In this document: piece by piece, positions 42,454 through 50,047 of the stretch
How positions within the stretch are numbered: the stretch's first letter is position 1
How the letters are laid out: each line of letters opens with the position of its first letter
Made by a program: the position numbers and the translations under genes
From: Clostridiales bacterium
Lineage (GTDB): Bacteria > Bacillota > Clostridia > Oscillospirales > Acutalibacteraceae
Reading direction: 5' to 3'
Assembly (NCBI GenBank): GCA_019422525.1
Contig: JAHZDE010000001.1
Coordinates: 186,001-250,000 of the forward strand
DNA length: 64,000 bases
The notes under the pieces: model-generated
What the model was told of the DNA's origin: nothing
Database searches by the model: none
Seen by the model: only the letters and a program-made list of their open reading frames with translations

Positions 42454-42482
42454 AGTATACCAGACCATTGGGAAGCTGTCAA
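42454..42482 (-). promoter_or_regulatory. Sigma-A promoter of the ZTP riboswitch-purO-purH-purD transcript
   Basis: Perfect TTGACA, 17-base spacer, TATACT on the minus strand, directly before the aptamer and after the HD gene. Confidence 0.88.
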
Positions 42483-42496
42483 ACTTTTTAAAAAGC

Positions 42497-42943
42497 TTAG
42501 ATTCCGTTTTCTTCCAACATGGCTTTGGCCCGCGCGTACTTTTGACGCAGGCGAAGCGCCTCTTCCGGTGGTATCCTGCTGCATCCAGTCAAACGAGATT
42601 CATCGGAATTGTGCGCCAAATCTGCCAGTTTTACAATCCGGGCGATGGGGTTTTTGGCAAGCGCCCGGATATATTCAAAATAGTCTGTTCCTTTTTGATG
42701 GGTCAGTAGCCGTACAGCGTCGGTTACTTCTTCGGGAAAGTATTTTTTTAATTCATCTATTGTGACAGAAGTATCTTCCACTACATCATGAAGCAATGCA
42801 GTGCAAACCGTTATCTCATCCGGCATTTGTTCTGCCAGGTGATACGGATGAAAGATATAAGGCATCCCGCTTTTATCCTGCTGCCCATGATGAGCCTCAT
42901 ATGCAATGCGGGCTGCCTGTATGGTTAAGGGCGTGTAGATCAT
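42497..42943 (-). CDS. Single-domain HD phosphohydrolase, RelA/SpoT hydrolase-like
   Basis: The 148 residues match the (p)ppGpp hydrolase part of Rel/SpoT proteins: FHPYHLAEQM (His32), TALLHDVVEDT (His52-Asp53, Glu56-Asp57) and IVKLADLAHNSDESR. No synthetase or TGS domain is present, so it is a candidate small alarmone hydrolase or related nucleotide pyrophosphohydrolase. AAAGGTG precedes the ATG. It lies 15 bases after purN and before the ZTP-switch promoter, so it is in the purE-purM-purN transcript. Activity is inferred from motifs only. Confidence 0.85.
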   Translation of the reverse strand: MIYTPLTIQAARIAYEAHHGQQDKSGMPYIFHPYHLAEQMPDEITVCTALLHDVVEDTSVTIDELKKYFPEEVTDAVRLLTHQKGTDYFEYIRALAKNPIARIVKLADLAHNSDESRLTGCSRIPPEEALRLRQKYARAKAMLEENGI

Positions 42944-42958
42944 TCCGTCACACCTTTC

Positions 42959-43582
42959 TTATTCCATGACTTTGGCGATCCCGTTTTCCACTTTGATTTT
43001 TCCCGCACAGAACAGGGCGGCGGCTTTAGGAAGAAGCTTCCATTCCACCTGTTCCATCACCCGTTTTTGCAGGACTTCGGGGGTATCGTCGTTGAGAACC
43101 GGTACGGCACCCTGCAAAATAATGGGGCCGCCATCGCATACCTCGCTGACAAAATGTACCGTTGCGCCGGTGAGCTTCACACCGGAAGCCAGAACCGCCT
43201 CATGTACCTTCATGCCGTAAAATCCCGGGCCGCAGAAAGAGGGAATCAACGCCGGGTGAACGTTCAGAATCCGGTTGGGATAAGCTTTCGGCACCTGCTC
43301 GTCCAGAATGACCATAAAGCCTGCCAGAATCACCAAATCGGCCTTTTCTTCGTTAAGAGCGTCCAGAATGGCTTTGGAATAGCTCTGCCGGTCGGGATAG
43401 GCTTTCCGCTCCACCACACGGGAGGGAATCCCTGCTTTTGCTGCCCGCTCCAGCGCATAGACACCGGGTTTGGAGGCAATCACGCAGGAGATTTTTCCGC
43501 CGGGAATTTTTCCGGCTTTTTCTGCGTCGATAAGCGCCTGCAAATTGGTGCCGCCGCCGGAAACCAGCACGACAATGTTCAT
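42959..43582 (-). CDS. purN: Phosphoribosylglycinamide formyltransferase
   Basis: Third purine step, using 10-formyl-tetrahydrofolate. The 207-residue protein starts MNIVVLVSGGGTNLQALIDA and has the folate site signature ILNVHPALIPSFCGPGFYG, with GVKLTGATVHFVSEVCDGG (Asn/His/Asp catalytic region: NVHPALIP, D in EVCDGG). The ATG shares its first base with the purM stop (TGATG), so the two genes are coupled; AAGGAGG lies inside the purM end. Confidence 0.96.
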   Translation of the reverse strand: MNIVVLVSGGGTNLQALIDAEKAGKIPGGKISCVIASKPGVYALERAAKAGIPSRVVERKAYPDRQSYSKAILDALNEEKADLVILAGFMVILDEQVPKAYPNRILNVHPALIPSFCGPGFYGMKVHEAVLASGVKLTGATVHFVSEVCDGGPIILQGAVPVLNDDTPEVLQKRVMEQVEWKLLPKAAALFCAGKIKVENGIAKVME

Positions 43583-44613
43583 CACAGGAGGACCTCCTTG
43601 TCGCCAGCGACAATCTCGCCTACGATAACAGCTTCTTCTCCGGCTTCACGCAGGGCAGCAACGGCCTTGTCGGCATCTTCCTTGGCAACGGCCATGCACA
43701 TGCCCATGCCCATGTTGAAAGTGTTGTACATGTCGCGGGTGGGGATGTTGCCGGTCTTCTGCAGCAGGTCGAAAATGGGCAGGTGGGGAACCTTTGCCAA
43801 ATCGATTTTTGCAGAGCAGCCATCTTTCAGCATACGCGGAATATTCTCATAGAAACCGCCGCCAGTGATGTGAGAAACGGCCTTTACATTGGCCTGTGCC
43901 ATAGCGGCCAGTACGGGCTTCACATAAATCTTGGTGGGAGTCAGCAGGGTCTCACCCAAGGTTGCGCCCAATTCGGGCACATAGGCGGACAGGTTATCCT
44001 TATTCACATCAAAAATCTTGCGGACCAGGGAGAAACCGTTGCTGTGAACGCCGGAAGAGGGCAGACCGATGAGCACGTCGCCGGGGGTCATAGCAGAACC
44101 ATCAATAATCTTCTGCTTATCCACGATACCCACGGAGAAACCGGCCAGATCATACTCGTCCTCGGGATAGAAGCCGGGCATTTCAGCGGTCTCGCCGCCA
44201 ACCAGTGCGCAGCCAGCCTGTACACAGCCTTCGGCAACACCGGAAACAATGTCGGCTACCTTTTCGGGCACATTCTTGCCTACAGCCAGATAATCCAGGA
44301 AGAACAGAGGCTTTGCACCGCCGCAAACCACGTCGTTGACGCACATAGCCACGCAGTCAATGCCCACAGTGTCATGCTTGTCCATGAGGAAAGCAATGCG
44401 CAGTTTGGTGCCCACGCCGTCAGTGCCGGAAACCAGTACCGGCTCCTTCATGCCAGTGAGCTCCGGCTGAAACAGTCCGCCAAAACCGCCGATTCCGGAA
44501 ACAACGCCGGGAATAGTCGTGCGGGCTACATGCTTTTTCATTAACTCAACAGATTTATAACCAGCGGTAACGTCCACGCCGGCAGCCTTATAGCTTTCGC
44601 TGAAACTCTTCAT
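43582..44613 (-). CDS. purM: Phosphoribosylformylglycinamidine cyclo-ligase (AIR synthetase)
   Basis: Fifth purine step, ATP-dependent ring closure. In 343 residues: KSFSESYKAAGVDVTAGYKS at the start, LVSGTDGVGTKLRIAF, the CVNDVVCGGAKPLFFLDYLA segment, CALVGGETAEMPGFY and VSHITGGGFYENIPRML (all typical). ATG 44613 is preferred to the TTG at 44619 on the basis of AAAGGGAATTGATT. It follows purE by 36 bases. Confidence 0.96.
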   Translation of the reverse strand: MKSFSESYKAAGVDVTAGYKSVELMKKHVARTTIPGVVSGIGGFGGLFQPELTGMKEPVLVSGTDGVGTKLRIAFLMDKHDTVGIDCVAMCVNDVVCGGAKPLFFLDYLAVGKNVPEKVADIVSGVAEGCVQAGCALVGGETAEMPGFYPEDEYDLAGFSVGIVDKQKIIDGSAMTPGDVLIGLPSSGVHSNGFSLVRKIFDVNKDNLSAYVPELGATLGETLLTPTKIYVKPVLAAMAQANVKAVSHITGGGFYENIPRMLKDGCSAKIDLAKVPHLPIFDLLQKTGNIPTRDMYNTFNMGMGMCMAVAKEDADKAVAALREAGEEAVIVGEIVAGDKEVLL

Positions 44614-44649
44614 AATCAATTCCCTTTCTTGTATGTGAAATAGATTCTC

Positions 44650-45147
44650 TTACAGCTCGGAAACTTTTTCCTGAATGGCAAGATCTTTCTTTGCCACGCC
44701 CTCTTCCATTTGTACCTTCATCTGGGCCAGCTTTTCTGCCAGAGTATCATCGGAAAGAGCCAGCATCTGAGCTGCCAGAATAGCAGCATTGTCGGCGCCG
44801 TCAATGGCAACGGTAGCAACCGGAATCCCACTGGGCATCTGAACGGTTGCCAGCAGAGCGTCCAGGCCGTCCAAAGTGGAGGACTTGACAGGAATACCGA
44901 TGACGGGCAGGGTGGTGTGTGCAGCCAGTACACCAGCCAGATGAGCGGCCTTGCCTGCTGCTGCGATAATCACGCCAAAACCGTTCTCCTTTGCGCCTGC
45001 AGAAAAAGCTGCGGCCTTTTCAGGAGTGCGATGAGCAGACATAACATGAACCTCTACCGGGATATCCAGGCTCTTCAAGCGTTTAATTGCGGCGGACACC
45101 ACGGGAAAATCGCTGTCGCTTCCCATAATTACTGCAACCTTTTTCAT
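44650..45147 (-). CDS. purE: N5-carboxyaminoimidazole ribonucleotide mutase / AIR carboxylase, PurE
   Basis: Carboxylation step of purine synthesis. The 165-residue protein begins KKVAVIMGSDSDFPVV and has VHVMSAHRTPEKAAAFS and AAGKAAHLAGVLAAHTTLPV, the PurE nucleotide site. ATG 45147 gives the standard N-terminus; the frame is open upstream but runs through the leader terminator. No purK or purC is adjacent, so those steps are encoded elsewhere. It heads the operon behind the attenuated leader. Confidence 0.95.
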   Translation of the reverse strand: MKKVAVIMGSDSDFPVVSAAIKRLKSLDIPVEVHVMSAHRTPEKAAAFSAGAKENGFGVIIAAAGKAAHLAGVLAAHTTLPVIGIPVKSSTLDGLDALLATVQMPSGIPVATVAIDGADNAAILAAQMLALSDDTLAEKLAQMKVQMEEGVAKKDLAIQEKVSEL

Positions 45148-45200
45148 AATGTTGACCATTCCTTTCTTTCTGCGGCAAACACCGCTATCCTGTTTTAGAG

Positions 45201-45238
45201 AAAAACCAAAAGGGCTGCGGCAAAAATTGACGCAGCCC
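45201..45238 (-). terminator. Terminator in the purE leader (probable attenuator)
   Basis: Minus strand GGGCTGCG pairs with CGCAGCCC, followed by TTTTGGTTTTT. It lies between the leader peptide and purE, downstream of the operon promoter, so purE expression requires read-through. Confidence 0.85.
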
Positions 45239-45252
45239 GACACCTGACGATA

Positions 45253-45327
45253 CTATAAGACGATACACTTCCCCGTTGATTTTCCACAATAGCGATATGC
45301 AGTTCTCAAGAGGGCAATAATCATCAT
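45253..45327 (-). CDS. Putative leader peptide of the purE operon (24 residues)
   Basis: ATG at 45327 with a perfect GGAGG eight bases upstream opens a 24-codon frame (MMIIALLRTAYRYCGKSTGK then CIVL) ending at TAG 45253. It starts about 20 bases after the predicted transcription start and stops 15 bases before the terminator stem, the arrangement of an attenuation leader. Codons show no run of a single amino acid. GTATCGTC is repeated across the stop codon. Confidence 0.55.
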   Translation of the reverse strand: MMIIALLRTAYRYCGKSTGKCIVL

Positions 45328-45355
45328 CTTATCTACCTCCGAATGTTGTATCTTT

Positions 45356-45384
45356 ATTGTATGAGATTTTCCGTTCAATTGCAA
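45356..45384 (-). promoter_or_regulatory. Sigma-A promoter of the purE operon
   Basis: Minus strand TTGCAA, 17-base spacer, TACAAT. Confidence 0.8.
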
Positions 45385-45569
45385 GCACCGGGACATTTTC
45401 TCTACCGACTTTGTGTGTGAATACAAAACGCATCCATTTTGCTCCGAAGGCTTTTGGGCACAATGGACAGCAAAGTTTCAGTAATTCCACCTTTCTTGCA
45501 ATGAACCGGCAAATCATTTTCAAGAAACAACCTTTCGGCAAAGAGACAAAATACGTTACATAAGAGCGC
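45385..45569. other. Intergenic stretch without a recognised feature
   Basis: Between the purE promoter and the stomatin terminator no gene, riboswitch or repeat was recognised; overlapping short frames lack ribosome binding sites. Confidence 0.5.
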
Positions 45570-45609
45570 AAAAAAGCCCGAACAGGACATTCTTGCCTGT
45601 TCGGGCTTT
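45570..45609 (-). terminator. Intrinsic terminator of the NfeD-stomatin operon
   Basis: Minus strand AAAGCCCGAACAGG / CCTGTTCGGGCTTT with exit TTTTTTGCGC. Confidence 0.9.
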
Positions 45610-45624
45610 CTATTCTCAATGGTT

Positions 45625-46542
45625 TTATTTTGCCTTAGGAGCACCGTCTGTGACCATTTCCTTGAGAGAAGCAGCCAAACCAGCCATTCCCTGAATCTCG
45701 GAAGGAATAATCAGCTTGGTAGCCTTACCGTCGGCAGCCTTCTCGAAAGCTTCCAGGCTCTTCAGGGCAATGACACCTCTGGACGGGTCTGCTTCATTCA
45801 GCATCCGGATACCGTCAGCAATAGCCTTCTGCACGGCGACAATAGCTTCTGCCTCGCCCTGTGCCTCGCGAATCTTACTTTCCTTAATAGCTTCTGCATT
45901 CAGAATTGCAGACTCTTTGTTACCTTCGGCAATCAGGATGGCACTGCGCTTTTCGCCTTCTGCATCCAGAATCCGGGCACGACGTTCACGCTCGGCCTTC
46001 ATCTGTTTTTCCATAGCTTCCTGAATCTCTCTGGGCGGGATAATGTTCTTCAGTTCCACGCGGTTGACCTTAATGCCCCAGGGATCGGTCGCTTCATCCA
46101 GAATAATGCGGATTTTGCTGTTGATGATGTCCCGGGAAGTCAGAGTGTGGTCCAGTTCCATTTCACCGATAATGTTACGCAGGGTAGTAGCCGACAGATT
46201 TTCAATAGCAGAAATGGGGCGCTCTACGCCATAGGTGTACATTTTGGGGTCAGTGATTTCAAAATATACCACCGTGTCAATCTGCATGGTAACGTTATCC
46301 TTGGTAATCACCGGCTGAGGCGGGAAGTCAATGACCTGTTCCTTCAAAGATACCTTTTTGGAAATCTTATCCACAAAGGGCACTTTGAAGTGAAGGCCGG
46401 TTCCCCATGTGCACTTATAAGCGCCAAAGCGCTCGATAACATAGGCATAGGCCTGAGGGACGATTTTGATATTTGCGATAATCACCAGAATGGCGATAAT
46501 CAACAGGGCTGCTACAACAAATGCTCCGATATTAAACGGCAT
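45625..46542 (-). CDS. SPFH-domain protein, stomatin/slipin (band 7) type
   Basis: Membrane scaffold protein of 305 residues. An N-terminal membrane segment (about 6-25) is followed by the SPFH domain (about 28-190: VPQAYAYVIERFGAY, WGIKVNRVELKNIIPPREIQ with the stomatin signature) and an Ala/Glu-rich coiled coil (about 190-245, EGEKRSAILIAEGNKESAIL). C-terminal residues form a hydrophobic patch (LIIPSEIQGMAGLAASL). It follows the NfeD-like gene by 42 bases, the classic pairing. A second SPFH gene (flotillin) lies at 57.7 kb. Confidence 0.94.
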   Translation of the reverse strand: MPFNIGAFVVAALLIIAILVIIANIKIVPQAYAYVIERFGAYKCTWGTGLHFKVPFVDKISKKVSLKEQVIDFPPQPVITKDNVTMQIDTVVYFEITDPKMYTYGVERPISAIENLSATTLRNIIGEMELDHTLTSRDIINSKIRIILDEATDPWGIKVNRVELKNIIPPREIQEAMEKQMKAERERRARILDAEGEKRSAILIAEGNKESAILNAEAIKESKIREAQGEAEAIVAVQKAIADGIRMLNEADPSRGVIALKSLEAFEKAADGKATKLIIPSEIQGMAGLAASLKEMVTDGAPKAK

Positions 46543-46584
46543 ACAATTTCCTCCTTGTTTTCAAAAAACTCCGATTTCACTTTT

Positions 46585-47019
46585 TTACAGGGGTTTGACG
46601 ATGAGCTTGACGCCCTCAATACGAACGATAGAAACCTTTTTTTCCAAGGGAATGACTTCGCCGTTTTCCGAACGCGCTGTCCAGATTGCACCCTGGATTT
46701 TCACCTGACCCATGGCATCCAGATTGCGGATTTCCTGTACGACGACTCCGATTTGGCCTACCAGGCGACCTGCGTTTGTGTCCACCTTGCGGAATTTCAT
46801 CACTCGGTTTACCAGAGGACGGGTGGCAATCAGGCAAATCAGGGTAACCACTGCGCCAATGAGGACTTGAACCCACTCCCCTGCACCGCAGAAGCCGGAA
46901 ATCAGTCCTGCCAGACCGCCGGGAACAAACCAGATAGAAATCAGCTGGGCCGTCAAGCCTTCGACCACCAGCGCCACGAAAATCACCGCAAGCCAAATGT
47001 AAATCATATATTCAGCCAT
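46585..47019 (-). CDS. nfeD: NfeD-like membrane protein
   Basis: Partner of the downstream stomatin. The 144-residue short form has two to three membrane segments (about 5-70) and a C-terminal OB-fold NfeD domain (about 80-144: GRLVGQIGVVVQEI, GQVKIQGAIWTARSENGEVI). The N-terminal ClpP-like protease domain of long NfeD proteins is absent. GGAGGTGAG precedes ATG 47019. A TATGAT with extended -10 (47064-47069, minus strand) probably starts the transcript. Confidence 0.9.
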   Translation of the reverse strand: MAEYMIYIWLAVIFVALVVEGLTAQLISIWFVPGGLAGLISGFCGAGEWVQVLIGAVVTLICLIATRPLVNRVMKFRKVDTNAGRLVGQIGVVVQEIRNLDAMGQVKIQGAIWTARSENGEVIPLEKKVSIVRIEGVKLIVKPL

Positions 47020-47063
47020 CTCGTCTCACCTCCTGTCAGGCTGTTTGCTTGTGGATTGCCTTC

Positions 47064-47069
47064 ATCATA
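47064..47069 (-). promoter_or_regulatory. Extended -10 promoter of the NfeD-stomatin operon
   Basis: Minus strand TGGTATGAT; the -35 region is weak, as usual for extended -10 promoters. Confidence 0.5.
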
Positions 47070-47274
47070 CCATAAAAAACGGCAAAAGAAAAAGGGCAAA
47101 TTTCCGCAAAAACAGCCAATTTAGTCATTTTTTGAAAAATTCAGAAAAAGGGATTCACCGCTCTTATCCGCCGTGCACCGGGCGAATTCCCGCGGGTTCT
47201 TTTGTGAAATAAGCGACAAAGTTACAATGTTGTAATAAATTCAACTTGGAAGCTCTTTCACTTTTGTGCAATGT

Positions 47275-47919
47275 TTACCACTCTTTTTTGCGATAAATGG
47301 ATGTCGAAAGAAAATAAGAGCCAATAAAAGCCAGCACAGGGATACAAATGCCCAGCACCACCAGCAGTGTTTTATTGGCAGAGAACCAGCCGGTCACAGC
47401 TTCCACCGACAGTCCGGCCATTTGGCCCGCCCATATTAGCGCTACCACTACAATAACCACCCCAAAGAACAGGAAACGCCCGGAATTGCTGCCAAACCGG
47501 TATAAAAGCGGGAACTCCACCGCTGCCAGGAACAAAGCCGCGGCTGCCAGACCGGCGGCAATGGATAGAGGTTCTATCAAGTTGCCAGTGGCCATGATAT
47601 CCCGAATACAGAATAGCAAAAAGACGATCATTCCCAGCACAGCGCCCAAGAGCGACATGAGATATTTGGAAAGCACTGCCTGAAAAGGCGTTACCGGCAG
47701 GGCTTTTTCCAGCCGGAGCCAGCGGGCCTGTTCATCGGCGGAGAGGGTAAACACCTGCATAATCACGATCATGATAAAGAAATAGCTTCCCACTGCTGCG
47801 CCGATGTTTTCTCCGTTGTTTTGAGAAAAAGAAAGCGCGGCAAACACCACTGCAAACAAAGCAAACGCACGCAGAGCCTTTGCCAATAACAGAAAATCCT
47901 TACGAAGTAAACCCGTCAT
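47275..47919 (-). CDS. ABC-2 type permease (second of pair)
   Basis: Membrane subunit of the GntR-linked ABC exporter, 214 residues with about six spans. It starts MTGLLRKDFLLLAKALRAFA, the same opening as the preceding permease (MNGLLRKDFLFIAKKYKVSL), and both end HIYRKK/HIYRCKD-like (STSIYRKKEW here), so the two arose by duplication and probably form a heterodimer. GAAAGGATGATTCTCT precedes the ATG. It is last in the operon; no clear terminator was seen in the 255 bases behind it. Confidence 0.88.
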   Translation of the reverse strand: MTGLLRKDFLLLAKALRAFALFAVVFAALSFSQNNGENIGAAVGSYFFIMIVIMQVFTLSADEQARWLRLEKALPVTPFQAVLSKYLMSLLGAVLGMIVFLLFCIRDIMATGNLIEPLSIAAGLAAAALFLAAVEFPLLYRFGSNSGRFLFFGVVIVVVALIWAGQMAGLSVEAVTGWFSANKTLLVVLGICIPVLAFIGSYFLSTSIYRKKEW

Positions 47920-47937
47920 AGAGAATCATCCTTTCTC

Positions 47938-48570
47938 TTATCTATCCTTGCAGCGGTAAATATGGGTGGAAAGCAGCCAGGAAAGCACTGTCAGTCCTAC
48001 CGTTGCCGCTATCAGCCAATAACGGATAGGAGTGCTGAAAAGCAGGGAGAAGACAGCGGAATCCCCCCAGCCCCACCAGCGGATTCCCGCTATCGTGACA
48101 CAGGCCCCAGCCGCCAATAAGAGGAAAACAGCCACCCCCACCCGCTTGCCAAACCGGTACAATACGGGAATTTGCACAGAGAGGGCAATGCAGCAGGAAA
48201 CCATTAAAAAAGTGAAAGTGGGAAGGGCTTCCAAAACGCTTGTTCCCGCCATACTCTTTTCCAGCACGGAAAAGAAGAGAAACGCAATCCCCCCTGCAAG
48301 CAGGAACAACAGGGCCGCAATATATTTTTCCAGCACAATCCCAAAAGGGGAAACCGGCAAAGATTCCTCTACTTTCTTCCAGTTATTTTCCTTGTCAACG
48401 GTCACCAGGTCCGACTGAATGGCCAGCATAATGGCAAATAGATATACCCCCAAAATCAAATCGACTCTTTCCCTTTTCAAAGCAGGCAGCGCCGCAACCA
48501 GAAGAAACAAAAGGGAAACCTTATATTTTTTAGCGATGAAAAGGAAATCTTTCCGCAGAAGGCCATTCAT
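47938..48570 (-). CDS. ABC-2 type permease (first of pair)
   Basis: Membrane subunit of the ABC exporter, 210 residues and about six spans, paralogous to the next gene. The conserved motif ENNWKKVEESLPVSPFGIVL matches EQARWLRLEKALPVTPFQAV of the partner and is likely the coupling region to the ATPase. Its ATG overlaps the ATPase stop by four bases (ATGA). Confidence 0.88.
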   Translation of the reverse strand: MNGLLRKDFLFIAKKYKVSLLFLLVAALPALKRERVDLILGVYLFAIMLAIQSDLVTVDKENNWKKVEESLPVSPFGIVLEKYIAALLFLLAGGIAFLFFSVLEKSMAGTSVLEALPTFTFLMVSCCIALSVQIPVLYRFGKRVGVAVFLLLAAGACVTIAGIRWWGWGDSAVFSLLFSTPIRYWLIAATVGLTVLSWLLSTHIYRCKDR

Positions 48571-49442
48571 GAACGATGCCCCCTCTCCACACTGCCCTTG
48601 GAGTAAAGGAGCATAATTTCCTCCAGTCCGGCCTGGTCAATGACACACCCTGGGTATTTTCGCCGTATTGCCTCCCGGTTTTCGGTGAGAGCCTGCACTT
48701 CAAAGGCATTTTCCCGCCATGCAGCAAAGTCGGATTTGTCCATCTTTTCAAATTCGCTTTTTCCACATTTGACGATGCCGTATTCATACAAAAGCTCATC
48801 CTTAGAGCGGACAAACTGCAAGCTTCCCCGATGCAGATAGGCCACATAATCCGCGATTTTTTCCAAATCCTCTGTGATATGGCTGGAAAACAGTACGGAA
48901 TGTTCTTCATCAGAGACGAACTCCTGCAATAATTCCAGCACGTCATCCCGAACTACCGGGTCAAGGCCGCTGGTGGCTTCGTCCAGCAGCAGCAGTTTTG
49001 GCCGGTGGCTCATAGCAGCGGCAATGGAGAGCTTCATCCTCATGCCCCGGGAGAATTCCTTGATCTTTTTCTTCAGGGGAAGCTGCAAAACATTGCAGTA
49101 TCTTGTAAAATCGGAGGAGTTCCAATTTTGATAGATCCCCTTGAAAATGGCATTGATGTTTTTGGGAGTCATAGATTCATGGAAACAACACTCGTCAAAT
49201 ACTACGCCAATATCCTGCCGGATATGCGCCTCGTTCCCATCAAGCGCTTTCCCAAAAATCGTAATGTTGCCCCCGTCCCGGTGAAGAGCACCCAGAATCA
49301 GGCGCAGGGTGGTGGTTTTTCCTGCCCCGTTTTCTCCAATCAGGCCCATAATCACGCCGCCGGGCAATTCCAGATGTAATGGCTGTAATGTAAAACTGTC
49401 AAAGCGCCGGGTCACGCCCTCCAGCCTGAGAATCGTATCCAT
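48567..49442 (-). CDS. ABC transporter ATP-binding protein
   Basis: ATPase of 291 residues. Walker A is GENGAGKTTTLRL (about 36-48), the signature is EFSRGMRMKLSIAAAM (Arg/Gly variant of LSGGQ, usual in the YtrB/BcrA group), Walker B is LLLLDEATSGLDPV, and the switch histidine is in VLFSSHITEDLE. A C-terminal extension (about 215-291) is typical for YtrB-like ATPases. With the GntR regulator upstream and two ABC-2 permeases downstream, the set resembles ytrABC-type envelope-stress transporters. Confidence 0.93.
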   Translation of the reverse strand: MDTILRLEGVTRRFDSFTLQPLHLELPGGVIMGLIGENGAGKTTTLRLILGALHRDGGNITIFGKALDGNEAHIRQDIGVVFDECCFHESMTPKNINAIFKGIYQNWNSSDFTRYCNVLQLPLKKKIKEFSRGMRMKLSIAAAMSHRPKLLLLDEATSGLDPVVRDDVLELLQEFVSDEEHSVLFSSHITEDLEKIADYVAYLHRGSLQFVRSKDELLYEYGIVKCGKSEFEKMDKSDFAAWRENAFEVQALTENREAIRRKYPGCVIDQAGLEEIMLLYSKGSVERGHRS

Positions 49443-49472
49443 ATGGTTTCCTTTCTGCCGGAATTAGCCGGC

Positions 49473-49847
49473 TTAGCCTTCATGATACAGGATTTCCAGC
49501 ATTTCCCGAAGTTCGTCAAGACTCAGGCCGCACCGCCGGGCAGCGTCTGCCGCCTGCTGCAAAAAGCCTTCCACTTGCCGCAGCTGCTCTTCCCGGAGAA
49601 ATTCGGTATTTTTCTCCGAAACAAAGCAGCCCTTTCCGGGAACTGTTTCAATAAACCCATCCCGTTCCAGCTCTTCATACGCACGCTTGGTGGTAATCAG
49701 GCTGATACGCAGCTCTTTTGCCAACATCCGCATCGAAGGCAGGGCGTCCCCTGCCTTTAGCTCCCCCTGCAAAATATGGTCTTTGATCTGCCGAGTGATC
49801 TGCTCATAGATGGGGCTGGAGCTGCTGTTGCTGATAATGATATCCAT
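49473..49847 (-). CDS. GntR-family regulator, YtrA subfamily
   Basis: Short GntR protein of 124 residues. The winged helix spans about 10-75 (PIYEQITRQIKDHILQGELK, AGDALPSMRMLAKELRIS, TTKRAYEELERDGFIETVPG, KGCFV), followed by a short helical YtrA dimerization tail. GAGGTG precedes ATG 49847. It leads the ABC operon and probably represses it through the repeats over its promoter. Confidence 0.92.
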   Translation of the reverse strand: MDIIISNSSSSPIYEQITRQIKDHILQGELKAGDALPSMRMLAKELRISLITTKRAYEELERDGFIETVPGKGCFVSEKNTEFLREEQLRQVEGFLQQAADAARRCGLSLDELREMLEILYHEG

Positions 49848-49886
49848 GGAGCACCTCACAGTTAACTGTTATTATCATCTATATAC

Positions 49887-49915
49887 AGTATATACACAGT
49901 ATACACAGTTGTCAA
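49887..49915 (-). promoter_or_regulatory. Promoter with overlapping operator repeats, GntR-ABC operon
   Basis: Minus strand perfect TTGACA, 17-base spacer, TATACT. The spacer and -10 consist of ACTGTGTAT twice followed by ATACTGTATATA, a tandem/inverted array that suits autorepression by the GntR protein. Confidence 0.8.
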
Positions 49916-49925
49916 GGGGAATGAC

Positions 49926-49960
49926 AAAAAAAGGAACCGGTGCTTGATACCGGTTCCTTT
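49926..49960 (-). terminator. Intrinsic terminator of the 99-residue protein gene
   Basis: Minus strand AAAGGAACCGGT / ACCGGTTCCTTT followed by a T run (TTTTGTCAT). Confidence 0.88.
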
Positions 49961-50047
49961 TCCTCTATCCAGTATAGATTTTTCAAAATAAACTCGTGTG
50001 GAAAATGCTGTTAGACAGCTCTCTTCCGACTATTTCCCCATAATGGT

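Noticed and set aside
45253..45327. GKSTGK in the purE leader peptide as a Walker-like nucleotide-binding motif
   Set aside because: A 24-residue peptide cannot form a P-loop fold; the match is chance.
45148..45384. Guanine/adenine riboswitch before purE
   Set aside because: The conserved purine-aptamer segments were not found in the leader; only the terminator and small frame are present.
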